Made by a program: the position numbers and the translations under genes
NCBI GenBank assembly: GCA_030490835.1
Contig: CM059975.1
Coordinates: 7,653,579-7,717,578 of the forward strand
Direction: 5' to 3'
Source: Annona cherimola
Lineage: Eukaryota > Streptophyta > Magnoliopsida > Magnoliales > Annonaceae
Length of the DNA stretch: 64,000 nucleotides
Part shown: piece after piece, positions 19,961-31,750 of the stretch
Layout of the letters: every line of letters starts with the position of its first letter
Numbering within the stretch: the stretch's first letter is position 1
The notes under the pieces: model-generated
The model's input: the letters and a program-made list of their open reading frames with translations, nothing else
What the model was told of the DNA's origin: nothing
Databases searched by the model: none

Positions 19961-22900
19961 ATGGCATCTGCTTTTCTGTCGAGAACATTGACAGGACTCC
20001 GGTCTGTTCGATCTTCCCTCTCTTACTCGCAGTATCCATCAATCTCCACCTCCTTCTTAAAGGTATGTCCCTTCTCTCTCTTTCTCTGCTGCCTTGGTGT
20101 TTCTTTTTGTCGAGTTTCATTTTTCTGTGGATATTTTTGATCCGTTTACTGGAGCTTTGCCAGTGAACTGGAGCTTCGATTTAGATGATTGATAAAGGTT
20201 AAATTCTTAGATCGTTATTTTAGGTTCTGGATAACCTTTACGTTCGGATGATGGGAATTCCGATACGGATTCCCTTATTGGTGATTGTTTTCGTGGTAGA
20301 TGTATTGACTATTGAATCGACAGGTTCTCGATCGATATTTGTTTTTTTTCTCGCGGAGACTAACTCTGTGATCAATCTTACTGGCCTGATCCCGATTGTG
20401 GGTGTTGCGGAAACTACAATGACCGCTTATGTTAGGAATTTATGATGGTTTATTTAGCTGGAAGTCTGATAATAGGTTTAAATGTATTTTTGAAAGGCAA
20501 TTAATGGCATTGTTGCATGAAAATTTAAAGTTGCTAATCTTGCCCTGAATTCGTAGACTGGAGTGCAATACTTTCGGAAGTCACCGACTCGGTCCAATTA
20601 TTTTTCATGTAGTTCTTCTCGTAGTTGTTCGAGATGAAGTTGGACTTTTCCTACGTCGATATATTGGTTTTTGTTGTAGCATAGCAAATTTCAATTTAGC
20701 ACCCGTCTCTTAGCAGCTTATCTTTTTTCTGTGAGTTCACTTGTTTGAAATTTATTCCTCTTTTTTTTTTTTGTGATTTTTTGTCTCCCTTGCCAATGTA
20801 ACAATGTTTTGCAGGTGATACGATTTTATAATCGTGTCAACTTTGTCTCTTTGGCTACTCCAGCAGCACGTGTGATTCATTGCAGCCTGAACTCTTCAAT
20901 TAAAACAAGAACTTTCGGGACTCAATCCATGACATCTTCTGAGCCTGTTATCTCTGTTGATTGGCTACACTCCAATCTTCAAGACCCCAATGTGAAGGTG
21001 CCTACCTGTAGCAACCACTTTCTTTTCATAGTTTAGATTTAGCCTTTTTTTCCTTACAGTTTTCTGGTTTGTATGTAATAGAGTTGAATTCTGATAGGTG
21101 ATTAAGTTCATCATCAAGTATTAGTATTACACCTATAAACTTGGTGCATATTCATGATAGTCAGATGTTTCTGCTGTGAAATAACATTAATCACTAACTT
21201 TCACTTTCTCGTCTGAAGCTGAAAAGAAATAAGCAATGCTTTTGAGATGTATCTGACATCAATGCATGGAAAAGTACTCATATCTGTCTTAACTTCTATG
21301 AAAGATGGAATAGATGATTTTTTTTTTATTTTAAAAAAAGACATATTGGAATTTCAAGCGAAAAAATGCATCAAATTCATTGCTGTCTAAATTTTGGTTT
21401 CTGGCTTTCTTTCCCCTTCATCAGGTGTTGGATGCCTCATGGTACATGCCAGATGAGCAGCGAAATCCCTTTCAAGAATATCAGGTGATGACTGCTCATT
21501 TCATTTGTTCTCGGTGTTTCTTACTTTCTCTATCTTGTGAATGTTTTAATTTTCTCAAATGTATGCTTGCTCATTGGTGTATAACTTGCAATAGCTGCCA
21601 TCAGTCAATGTTCAGGTGTTTTTAAAAGCTTCTTTTGAGGTGTAATGAGAGAAATTTTTAGCAGTGGATTGTTAAGCTGTCATTGATGGTTAAATTTGCC
21701 ACTTTTTTCTGAACCTTAACAGCTTATAGGAGAAATTCATATTCCATCGCTAACCAGTAGACAAAGTGTGAAAGGGGGTAAATGTGAAAGTAGCTTCAGA
21801 TGTACAAAATTATCTCTAGATACACATAAACCACAACAAGCTTTCGTTTGCAGAGGGCTTCAGTCATATTTGGTGGAAACTAATTTGAGATTTTCCAACT
21901 TAACGGTCCATTTGAGAAGATGTAAACGTAAAAGTGGGAAAATGGGAATGGGAAAACTTTTTAAGAGATGTGATATGATTGATTAGGAGTGAAGATAATA
22001 AAGTCAAAATAAATAAGGTAGTTGTATAGAAAGATGTAAAAAAATAATTGGAATGTAAAGATAAAAATAGAAAAAGTAGGGTAGCTAGGTAACTACGGTA
22101 TCAAATCACATCAAAATGTGTGGATAGGAATTTTTTTTTACTTTTTCATGTCACCAAACAGACCATCAGTCATCATCACACTCTTTTTTCTCTTGCTGTC
22201 TAATGTGATCTCATCTTTTCTTGGTCAGTAAAGTCCATTGTGTGCTAATATCCATCTTCATTAATTCCATGTAGGTGGCACACATTCCAGGTGCCCTTTT
22301 CTTTGATGTTGATGGTATATCAGATCGCAGTAGCAATGTGAGATTTCTCTCTATCTCCTTATCTTTATGTTATTTTCTTGCATCTAATTGGTTTTAACTC
22401 TTTCGTTGTTGTGCCTATTTTGTTATTGTGGGAGTGGTTCTGTGTTTTGCATTGCATGTCGTTCAGTATTGAAAAGCTCAAATTCTAGTCAGCAGAATAG
22501 AGTTTGCAGAAGAATGAAATCTTCTGAGTTACCTTTTGAAATCACAAGATTCATGAAGTGAGTGGTTTGTGCTTCTGGTCCATTGGACTGACCTTCCAGT
22601 GCAACATGATTCACGAACCAAGTTGTTCAGTGCTTTAATTCCATTTGCAGAAGGAAAGGTGTTCGTTGTTGATGTGTTGTATTTTGAGAGGGGCCATGGT
22701 TGCAGCATCAACATAAATCTTTTTGGAACATATTTGGGCTGCTTGTCCAGAGGCATCCATGATAGTTGCTTCATATTGCTATCTGCTTTTTCAGTTTTAG
22801 TTTTGCTACTAGTTTTTTATCCATTGAATTTTTATAAGGGCGAGCCCTTCTTATGCTTTTTCCAAATTCATCTTTCTTTTTCCTCCCTGGCTACAATTTT

Positions 22901-25900
22901 GCCACTTGCAAATCCCATCAGTACTAGATGCAAAGGCCAGACTAACTTCTACTCTTACTTTCCTTGCATGCCAATGCAGGCTCTTGCGCATCTAAGTTGT
23001 CTTCATGGTAGGCCAAGTAGGTACTCTGGAATAAGGTCCTCTGTTGATGTTGAATTATAAGTCCTACTCATGCAAGTAACCTCAACAGATGCTCTCGAAC
23101 TAAAAAAAGAAATTTTTTTTTATTAAAAAAGAAAATTTTTTTATTAAAAAAAAAAATCTTATTTACTGATGTAATAAGAGTTTTGAAGTTAGGTAGCATG
23201 ACTAAGGAGAAGTTTCAGACCCTTACGTGCATGGTATCATCATTAATTGAGTCGCACTGCTGTGGGAGTGGGGACACTGGTGATAGGCAGTGACCATCAC
23301 CTATAAGGGTCAGTTGCGGGGGTTCTTTTTCACTGTTCCTTTCAGGAGTAATTAGTCACTAACTTCTAAAGGAAATTAACCACCAGCCTGAAAAGAAACA
23401 GTCAATTTCCTAAATTCATTCTGTGCTGCTTCCAATTGGCATTTAGATGTCTACAGTTTTCCTTGCGTTTCCATCTACTTGTTATTTGATTTGTGGAGCA
23501 GATGCTGTTTTTAACATCACCACTTCGAATCAGTTACCACATATGTTGCCCTCAGAAGAAGGTTTTGCAGCTGCTGTTTCTGCTCTTGGCATTCAGAACA
23601 AAGATGGGGTGGTTGTTTATGATGGGAAGGGAATATTTAGTGCAGCCCGTGTTTGGTGGTAAGTTCAATGTCATAAGGATATCTGTCATTGTCATACTTG
23701 TAGAAAAACAGTGTGACTTTAAGAATATCCCCCAGGAGGAATGTTGATTCTAGTCATACCTGTATAAAAGCAATTTGATTTTAAGCAGGCCCCTTCAAAT
23801 ATGACCTAGATGGAGTCATGGACATTTGAACTAATATGATTGCTTGGCTCTTCACATTACGAATATGGATGGTTGTTACCCAGAAATAGTAAAATATTCT
23901 TTGTGCTGGTTTTCAGTCCGCATACTTACTGGACCAGCCTGCTTTTGAGGTCTTAGCACTTCTATATCGACTTGTGTGAAATCCAGGATCTTTCATATGA
24001 TGCTACTTTTGCTAAAATGGGTTGCTCAAAGTTGGAATTTTTTTTTATTTTTTTTGTAAAATTGCTAAAGAATCACCTAATGGGTTGTCTAATTCAATGA
24101 TCAAAAGGATGTTTCGAGTCTTTGGTCATGATAAAGTTTGGGTGCTGGATGGAGGACTGCCAAGATGGCGTGCTTCAGGATATGATGTTGAATCTAGTGC
24201 CTCTGGAGATGCAATTTTGAAATCTAGTGCTGCCAGTGAAGCAATAGAAAAAGTTTATCGGGGACAAAGTGTATGTCTAATAACCTTATGGATGAAATAT
24301 CACTGAACATTTTGATTCATTTCCCATTATATGCTACTGTTATTTTAAATTTCTTTCTCGCACGCGCATGGCCATTTTTTGCTTTGGGCGCGAATACTCA
24401 ACCCAGTCATTGGTATCATCTAAAACCATATGGTGCTTGTCTTTATAGGTTGGGCCAACCACATTCCACACAAAATTTCAGCCACACCTCGTTTGGACAC
24501 TAGAACAGGTAATGTTTCCACATCTATTTTGATATCATGATGGAAAAACAACACTAAGCAAGTTCAAATTCTATGATGAGGAGTTTCTTATTTGGTAGCA
24601 ATCTTCTGATTCAAGAATTAAGGTTTATCTAAAAAGTATTCATCAGATTGACTTTTGCATGACAGCTTCATATAAAAATGCAAGCCATCTTTACTCCTAC
24701 TTTCTCTTCATTTCTTAGGTATTTCTCAGTGTGACTGTTGGTTGGTTTGTTTCATATGCAAGTTTCTGTTGCCATGTCATTGTAGGTTAAACAAAATATT
24801 GAAGCCCAAACACACCAGCAGATAGATGCCCGATCAAAGGCCAGGTATTAAGCGTTAAATGCTGAAGTATTGTCATTCTATGAAATTTATTTTTTCTCAA
24901 ATGGTTCAATTTCTTTTTACTAATTAATTTCTGGATTGAATGCCAGGTTTGATGGAGCAGCTCCTGAGCCCCGAAAGGGAATTAGAAGTGGTCATGTGCC
25001 TGGTAGCAAATGCATTCCGTTTGGACAGGTAGGAAACAGAGTAGAAATTGCATGGTTAACTTTTTCCTCAATTTTATTAGAACTGATAGCTGTCCTTATA
25101 CTTGGGATGGTCGCACTAGCTGTGTGAATCCAGGCATGTTTATTGCTATGATCATGTTGATCCCAGACTTGGAACTCAGGCCTAGACAAGACCAATTACC
25201 ATGCACGGTCATCTGCATGTTTGCATACAAATCTATATGCTCTATTCTTTTGGTCCACATGTGAAAAAGGGCTTGTGGTTTTCTTCTTCCTTTTTTGAAC
25301 CCATATTTGTCATTGCTTGGTTTTGTTATGGTATTCATTATTGGTCAAGATCTAATCCTTGTAGCATAATTATTTTCCATTTTTCTCCACTTGCCATCTC
25401 AAATAAGGCTTGTTAAGGCTTTGACTTGGCATATTTTCAATAATTGATCCTTGCAGATTTTGGACTGTTCGCAGACCCTCTTACCCACAGATGAGCTCAG
25501 AAAGAGATTTGAACAAGCAGGTGAGAACCACGGGCCATTTTTGTTACCCACATGTATCTATGTTACAGTCATTCAAGAATCTGTTAATGTGTTCTATGCA
25601 TAATATTATATTCCATGTTTTTCATTCATGTCATTGAAATTTACCTGTGCTATGCTAAAAGAAAAAAAAATTACCTATTGCAGGCTTGAGGTGGATGTTC
25701 TCTTGCTGCTTTTTTGCAAAATTCCAATGATTTATTCCACATAATTGGTTAGTACTGGGAATAAAGGAAAAGGTTTCTAAGGCTGTTTGCTGTGACCTAG
25801 GGATATGTGACACGGGCATATGTTCGTAATCCTGACTGTGTGATCGATCCTATTAAGTTGAGAATTGGAAGATGGTAGCTGAGTTTATGAGTGGATTTAG

Positions 25901-28900
25901 ACTATCACTGTGTACCCTTTTTGGACTGTTAAATTCTGGAATTTTCTCCGTGTCAGTGAGTTTAAAAAAATTATCCAACATAGGCCAGTTAAATAGCTTT
26001 TAATCTACCTTGCTAAGGGTTCGTTCGGGTGGGTGGTAGGCTGGAAGTTTGGCCAATGGAATAGAGTGTTTGGAGGAAAGCAGTTTCAAATTGCTTCCGC
26101 TTGTACTGCTTTCGCAGGCTATCCGGTGTATCGGATTTCGTGCAAAAGCATTACTCCAAACAAGATTTTAGAGAATCACACAATATTGTTTTAGTGAGGA
26201 CTTCTTAATTGTAGCTTGTTTGACTCGATTAAACTTGCAGTTTATTTACTGGCTAGGTTGCAAGTTTTCATGCGAAAAGCTCCACAATAAATGGAATATT
26301 TTATTTATGCTCATGTTATATTTTATAGCATTTTTTACTGCACGTGATGCTATCATGGGACTACATATGTGGGACAAGCTCAATCATATGCGTCTGGACC
26401 AAAATTAGGACGATTTCGTTCATCTGTTGTGCATGCATTGTTGCCCATTGGATTGGGCAGAACGACACTACTTCGTTGGATGAGAATTGAGGAAAAATTT
26501 CAGAATAGCCCTTGCACATTATAGCATAAATCAAAACCCAAAAAAATCCCCAAATTCGAAGTCACAATGAGAGAATTTCCAGCTACGATTCAGTCAAAAT
26601 TGAGAGCAGCAACAGTGATGACTTCACTTGCAAGGTTTGCCTGGAAGAAACAACTGCGGAGCAGAGGTTCAGGACCCTCACCTGCGCTCATCCCTTCTAC
26701 ATGGAATCCAAGGTCAGCGACAACATGGCCACCATCATTTTCCCCCATGCCGGGTGCGAGAAGCTCTTGGATCTGAGGCAACGCTAGCCGTTGCAGCCGT
26801 TGTGAGTGTTTGAGCTGTTGTGTGACGTACTGTGTGATTCATTCATTGACGGGCTACAGAAGAACTATTACCCCTACAAGGATTGCTCTGCAGTGGTGTT
26901 GAACAAGTGTGGGGGACCGATTGAGAAAGCCAAGTGTCCCAATCACAGTGCATTTTTTAAAGATTTCAGCTACTGAAGTTGTATCAAGTGTCTTAGGTAT
27001 TATTCATCTAAACTTTCTTTACTTCTCCTCATCTGCGTGCTCACACATTCTTCTCAAGCAACACCCATTTCTGTGGCCTCCATTCAAAAATCTACCCAAT
27101 CAGCTCAAGTTGAACCCTCATCTTGCACAAATCTAATGGATTTGCAGACTAAAGGACATCCTACCCACTTTGTATAAATTCATCGCTTGTTGAACTCATA
27201 TGGGTCTAGAAGTCCTGGGAAATTACTAGCTAACTCTACTTCAACATCACGGTTGATCTTTCCTTCTAAAGAAGAACCCTTCCATTTTAATCTAAGATGC
27301 CTAATCTTGCACAACAATCGTGCCGATTCAATGAAAATAAAAATGAGGGGCTAACTCCCATTTGACACATTCATCAAGTCACCTTGTGTTTGCAATTAGA
27401 TGTTCTATACTTGGAACAGAGCCATTATTTTTTGATATAGATGAGTGGCGTCGAAGCTAGTGATTTGGGGCTCTTGTGCGTGATTTCGAATTTGGGGATT
27501 TTTTGGGTTTTGATTTCTGCCGCAACTCATTGGGGCTATTTTGAAAATTTTCCTTCAATTCCTATCTAACAACACAATGCTGTTCTGCCCAATCCAACGG
27601 GCGATGATGCATGCGCAAAGGGAGGACAAAGTTGTCCGGACGCATATAATCGGGTCCGTATGTGGGAAAGTGAATATTTTCAATGTTGTTATAGATCTAT
27701 GAAGTATTGAAGTTGTTAATGACTGTGCTAATTGTGCCTTACATGGCAAGAAGCTATTATCCTATGGTTCAACTTGCACTAAGCTTCACTGGCACCATGT
27801 TTTTCTAGTTTACGTATTTGGATTATTTCATGCCCATATGTGAAAGAGTTCCACAAGCAACCTCTCTTTTGGGGACATTCCTGTTACTTTCTTTAGAAGT
27901 AGTCAAGCATCCTCACATGGAATTCTGACAAAGTTGTTTGAATGCCCTGTTACAGGCATCTCATTGGATCAACCTGTGGTCAGCTCTTGTGGCACTGGTG
28001 TTACAGCCTGCATACTAGCATTGGTAAGATGATAATTCTTTTTCGTAATTGCGTTATATTCTGTCAATAGTAGCAATCTATAACCCATCTTCTGACCCAC
28101 TACATGCTTAAGACTCATGCATCTCTGCCCAACAGTCAAAGGTAATATGACAATTGAAATGAATACTCATATGCACATCCATTTAAACTGAGTTAGGGTT
28201 GGGTTCAACCTGGTTTTATATTAGCTTGGGTTTGGGTTGGAGAAAACGGGTTGGTTCAACCGTTTTTCTGTGAATATGATAAGCCGCCACTGCTGACGTG
28301 GAGTGACATTCACAAGTTCACTCTCATGTATTTATGTTGAATCAAAACTCAATGTCCTTTTCAGTTCTCCCAAAAAAAAAACTCGGTGTTCTTTTCCGAT
28401 AAAAAAAACTTGTGGCATTTATTTATTGAATAAACTTGCAATGCTTTTGAATAAAAAAATTCGCATCATTTTAACATCAGATATTTCCCAATAACCATTT
28501 GAATGTCTAAATTTTTGGTTTGAATATTTGAAAAAATACCTTTGAAGTTGTTGAGTTTACAATATTACAATAAAAACACAAGAAAATATCTTTAGAACAT
28601 GAAAAATTAAGAAAAATTTTTAAAGGATACATTTTTATGTTTTAAAAGTATTTTTATATATTTTCCACGAAAAGTTAGTTTTAATACTAGGAAATCCCTT
28701 TTATAATATTAGAAGTTCATTTTTTAATATCAGCTATAGCGAGAATTTTCTGACATTAAAGACATGAAATTAATAACTTAATCTAAATAAAAATAAAATA
28801 AAAGATATTTTCTTGTATTTTATGTTAATATGATAGAATTAAAATTTACAATTATTTATTGTAGGAATTTTCGAAATCTAAAATACATGAAATTAATCTA

Positions 28901-30029
28901 TTCAATTTGAGAAATATTTTAAAATAATTAAAGATATTTACAAAAAATAATCCTTTAAGTATGGTTATTATTTTTTGTATTGATGATTTGAATTTTATAA
29001 AAATAATTTCTGAAGTTTTCAACTTGTGCAAAAATAACCTTTGACATTTCCATCCATTCAAAATTATAAATAGTTATTTTCTGACAATGTTTTCTCCCAA
29101 GGTTCTTCATCAATTTTAAGAATTTTAAGACTCGAGATGTAAGTATGATGTTATGTCTTTTATTTGTAGTTTGCTTTTAAAGGTTCTTTTTCAACCATTC
29201 CTTCTTGAGATCGGTGTTTGGAGAACATATGGATGTTATATTAGTGTTTAGAGATTTTATAGGTAAAAACAGAAAGTACTAGTTGAAAATAAAAATAATA
29301 GCCATATCATTTAAAAAGCGAAGTTTTTCTATTTTATTGAAAATTTTATTGAAAATATTTTTAGTATACGTAAGAAAATTAGGAAATTATATTATATGAA
29401 TATATTTTAAATATAATTTTAACAAAATGACGATTGTAATATAATTTTGTTGAAATTTTTTTGAATTTATCTGTAATTGTAGTGGGTTGGGTTAGGGTTA
29501 GAGGGTTTTAAAATTGGGTTGGGTTGAGTCGGGTTGGCTTCGTATCTCTGACATTGCTCATTAAGGGTGTGCTTGGTTGGGCTAAAAAAATGTCGACAAA
29601 AATTTACAATAAAAAACTTTTTACTTTTCATAACTACCATATTTTTTTAATTATTTTTCATATTTTCCTATACAAACTACCATATTTTCAATCATTTCTA
29701 TGCAACTATCTATATAACTAACATATCTATTTTAACTTTATTCTCTTTATACCTCATTATTATTTCTATCATATCACATCAATTTTTTTTTTCAATTTTG
29801 ACAACTTTTACCACAAAAACTTTTCATCAACAAGTTTTACCCCCAACCAAGCACATTAATGTCACAAATATGTCAATTCTGGGCATGTATTTCTTACTTT
29901 ATTTTGGCTTAGCTAATCCTCTGGTTGCAGGGTCTTCATCGACTGGGAAAGACTGATGTTCCAATATATGATGGCTCATGGACTGAATGGGGGGCACATT
30001 CTGACACGCCCGTTGCAACTGCGACTTGA
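19961..30029 (+). CDS. MST1: Thiosulfate/3-mercaptopyruvate sulfurtransferase (MST1/STR1)
   Basis: The enzyme moves sulfur from 3-mercaptopyruvate or thiosulfate to an acceptor such as cyanide or thioredoxin, within mitochondrial cysteine breakdown. Twelve exons: 19961-20062, 20815-20997, 21425-21484, 22275-22337, 23534-23658, 24108-24270, 24449-24508, 24786-24844, 24947-25028, 25457-25520, 27956-28023, 29931-30029. All introns are GT-AG, phases agree, and the spliced frame is 375 aa, close to the 379 of the Arabidopsis protein. The N-terminus (MASAFLSRTLTGLRSVRSSL) is Arg/Ser-rich and acid-free, like a mitochondrial presequence. Two rhodanese domains follow (about 75-205 and 235-365). The inactive first domain has VVVYDGKGIFSAARVWW; the second carries the catalytic Cys332 in SSCGTGVTAC, the CG(S/T)GVT loop typical of mercaptopyruvate sulfurtransferase. 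The linker VPGSKCIPF is also present. Introns 10 and 11 are large because of transposons. Confidence 0.95.
21905..22165. mobile_element. MITE in MST1 intron 3 (approximate ends)
   Basis: The left end CGGTCCATTTGAGAA and right end CACCAAACAGACC are roughly inverted. The interior (GATGTAAAAAAATAATTGG, GATATGATTGATTAGG) reads as the reverse of the Tourist-like copies elsewhere in the window. Confidence 0.45.
26373..27656 (+). mobile_element. Pack-MULE: Mutator-like element carrying a host gene fragment, in MST1 intron 10
   Basis: Long terminal inverted repeats: the left arm 26373-26565 is matched inverted by the right arm 27480-27656. Shared blocks include ATATGCGTC, GTTGGATTGGGCAGAAC and AAATCAAAACCCAAAAAA followed by TCCCCAAATTCGAA. 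The flanks are 9-bp direct repeats differing at one base (CATATGTGG at 26364-26372, CGTATGTGG at 27657-27665), the target duplication length of Mutator elements. Between the arms lies a fragment of an RBR-type E3 ubiquitin ligase and no transposase, so the element is non-autonomous. It sits wholly within the intron in the same direction as MST1. Confidence 0.82.
26588..26960 (+). pseudogene. Captured RBR (RING-in-between-RING) E3 ubiquitin ligase fragment
   Basis: In the frame from 26588 the sequence reads ESSNSDDFTCKVCLEE, then LTCAHPFYMES, KVSDNMATI and CEKLLDL, which follows the first RING of plant ARIADNE/RBR proteins (C-X2-C, then C-X-H-P-F, then a KV.D segment and a C..LLD segment). About seven residues that should carry the next Cys are missing after HPFY. 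After two stops, a second stretch reads LLCDVLCDSF, then YYPYKDCSAVV and IEKAKCPNHSAFF, matching the end of RING1 and its C-terminal zinc ligands (CPNH where CPNC is usual). The stops and the deletion make it a dead fragment, with no in-frame start. Confidence 0.8.
28185..29545. repeat. Probable transposon-derived block in MST1 intron 11
   Basis: The two edges carry GGGTTGGGTT-rich text (28195-28255 and 29482-29540), both on the same strand, and the 1.2 kb between is AT-rich with no protein. A hAT-like non-autonomous element is possible, but I could not define inverted ends. Confidence 0.35.
29566..29852. mobile_element. Tourist-like MITE in MST1 intron 11
   Basis: Left end GGGTGTGCTTGGTTGGG and right end CCCCAACCAAGCACA are inverted matches, and both flanks read CATTAA. 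The interior matches the copies at 16716, 43333 and 48848 (for example AACATATCTATTTTAACTTT). It ends only about 75 bp before the last exon's acceptor. Confidence 0.75.
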
Positions 30030-31750
30030 CTTTCTCCATCTTTGACTTGAAAGGTTCTGTCATGCACAGCACTGGGAGCTAATGTATTTGCCAGATCAGA
30101 TATTTCCGAGGATTGAAATGCATTCGTTAAATAGAATGCAATCTAGTTGTTCCTTTGTGTTATTTGATGGTATTCCTTTAATGGACTGAGGTTGCCGCGT
30201 ACATTGTGGAAATTGTTGTGCATATTCCCAATCCAAAAAAGCATCAGTTTTGACTTTCTGCAGTCATACTGCGATGGTCTGTTCTTACAGCGTATTTCTT
30301 CGTCTTAAAAATGATATCGAACCTAAAGCTTGATATTGGAGTTTGGGAGCATTTTGCATGTGATTAGGAGAGGATCTCTGCTACTTCTAAATGTAGCAAT
30401 GGTGATTTGGATCATGGAGCTTGGAAGCATTTTGGATGTGATTAGGAGAGGATCTCTGCATACTTCTAAATGTAGCAACGGTGATTTGGATCATATATAT
30501 GTTCAAGCGGGATTCCATGGGAGCATTCGTAGAGTCATCCAGGTCTCATCTGATGAGTCATGCGCGCTTTGGTAATTGGTAATTGGCGTTTCATCTAACC
30601 TTGCATCTCCTCATGGAGGATTCTAAATATTCGGATTTGTCTGAATGGTGCTAGGAATGTGGCACGATCCCTGGTCAGACCAGTATTTTTAACTGGCGGA
30701 GGGGAGAATGACCCTACGCGAGTGAATAACAGGGTGCCGATCCAGGAATGAATAAGAAAATCTAGCAAAGATAGAGTTGGTATTTATAAAAAATGATACA
30801 TGGATAAATATCTGAAATTCTCTTCAAACCTCTTCTGTATAGCAATCCAACGGGCTACAGGCGTCTTGCGGCTGTTCCAAAGTATTCAAGGGGCTTGACT
30901 GAGATAGAGAAATGGAAAAAAAAAATGTCACAATGTATATTCGGAACGAGGAACGTAGTTTTTGAAAATTTAAAAAAGTGATATTGGAATATGAGAAATC
31001 TGTTCCAAAGTATTTACATGGCTTGAATGAGATGAGATTTTCCATAGATATTTTTTTTCAGTTTTCAATTACAATTTCTTAATTTCTAATCTAATTTATT
31101 ACATTTTCAATATCACTTTTTTCATTTTAGTAGACGTCATTACGTTCTTATTTGTGAGCGTCGCATGGCTGCTGCAATCACCGACCCAGGGTTATTCTGC
31201 GCACTACGCTGCACTAACTACAAGGCCGTACTCCCAAATCCTCCTTACAACTAACCAATTCCACCTCTTGTAGTTGTATGCTTTTGGGCTGAAAGGAGGA
31301 TGGCGTGCATTGCTGCCAGAGGGGATGTGCATTAGATACGTTGTAATCTGAAGAGCCTGGAGTAAACTACTTGACAGAATCCCACCTGTCAATGTAAACG
31401 ATGATTCAATGTGCCAAAGATAATGAGATATGTAACTCTTTCCTCTGCACATTCCATGCAGGGTCGGCAGACATGGACTGAGCTGTATGAATCTTCCATG
31501 CCAAATACAATAACTGGGAATAGGCTTCCTTGTCCATCTCTTCCATTTGCATTTCTAATTCCTTTCTGCAAGCATCATCCTGCATCATGAGTTGCGTTCA
31601 AGAAAAAGCACTTTTGTTCTGCCCCCAAGACAAAATTCTTGTCTCGCTGAACAAGACGAGCATTGCAACTGTGGAAAATTATTCCACGTCGAAGCGAATG
31701 AATCCTGGCGTGGCATGTTTTGCTGCGTATTTGAAGTAGGCTGCGCACTT
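30030..31750. other. Spacer between convergent MST1 and PPR genes
   Basis: It should contain both 3' UTRs. It holds a tandem duplication at 30338-30495. Two GTTCCAAAGTATT direct repeats (30875, 31001) and a short inverted pair (AAAAAAGTGATATTG at about 30972 with CAATATCACTTTTTT at about 31108) suggest a small element at about 30930-31155. Minus-strand frames of 60-80 codons at 31200-31776 are unrecognised and I treat them as 3' UTR sequence of the PPR gene. Confidence 0.5.
30338..30495 (+). repeat. 78-bp tandem duplication downstream of MST1
   Basis: The unit GGAGTTTGGGAGCATTTTG (30338) recurs at 30416 as GGAGCTTGGAAGCATTTTG. Both copies continue through GTGATTAGGAGAGGATCTCT and end GTGATTTGGATCAT. 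Differences are about six substitutions and a 1-bp indel. Confidence 0.9.

Noticed and set aside
28195..28255. Telomere-like GGGTTGGGTT words in MST1 intron 11
   Set aside because: The words are irregular and not TTTAGGG arrays; they look like subterminal transposon repeats.
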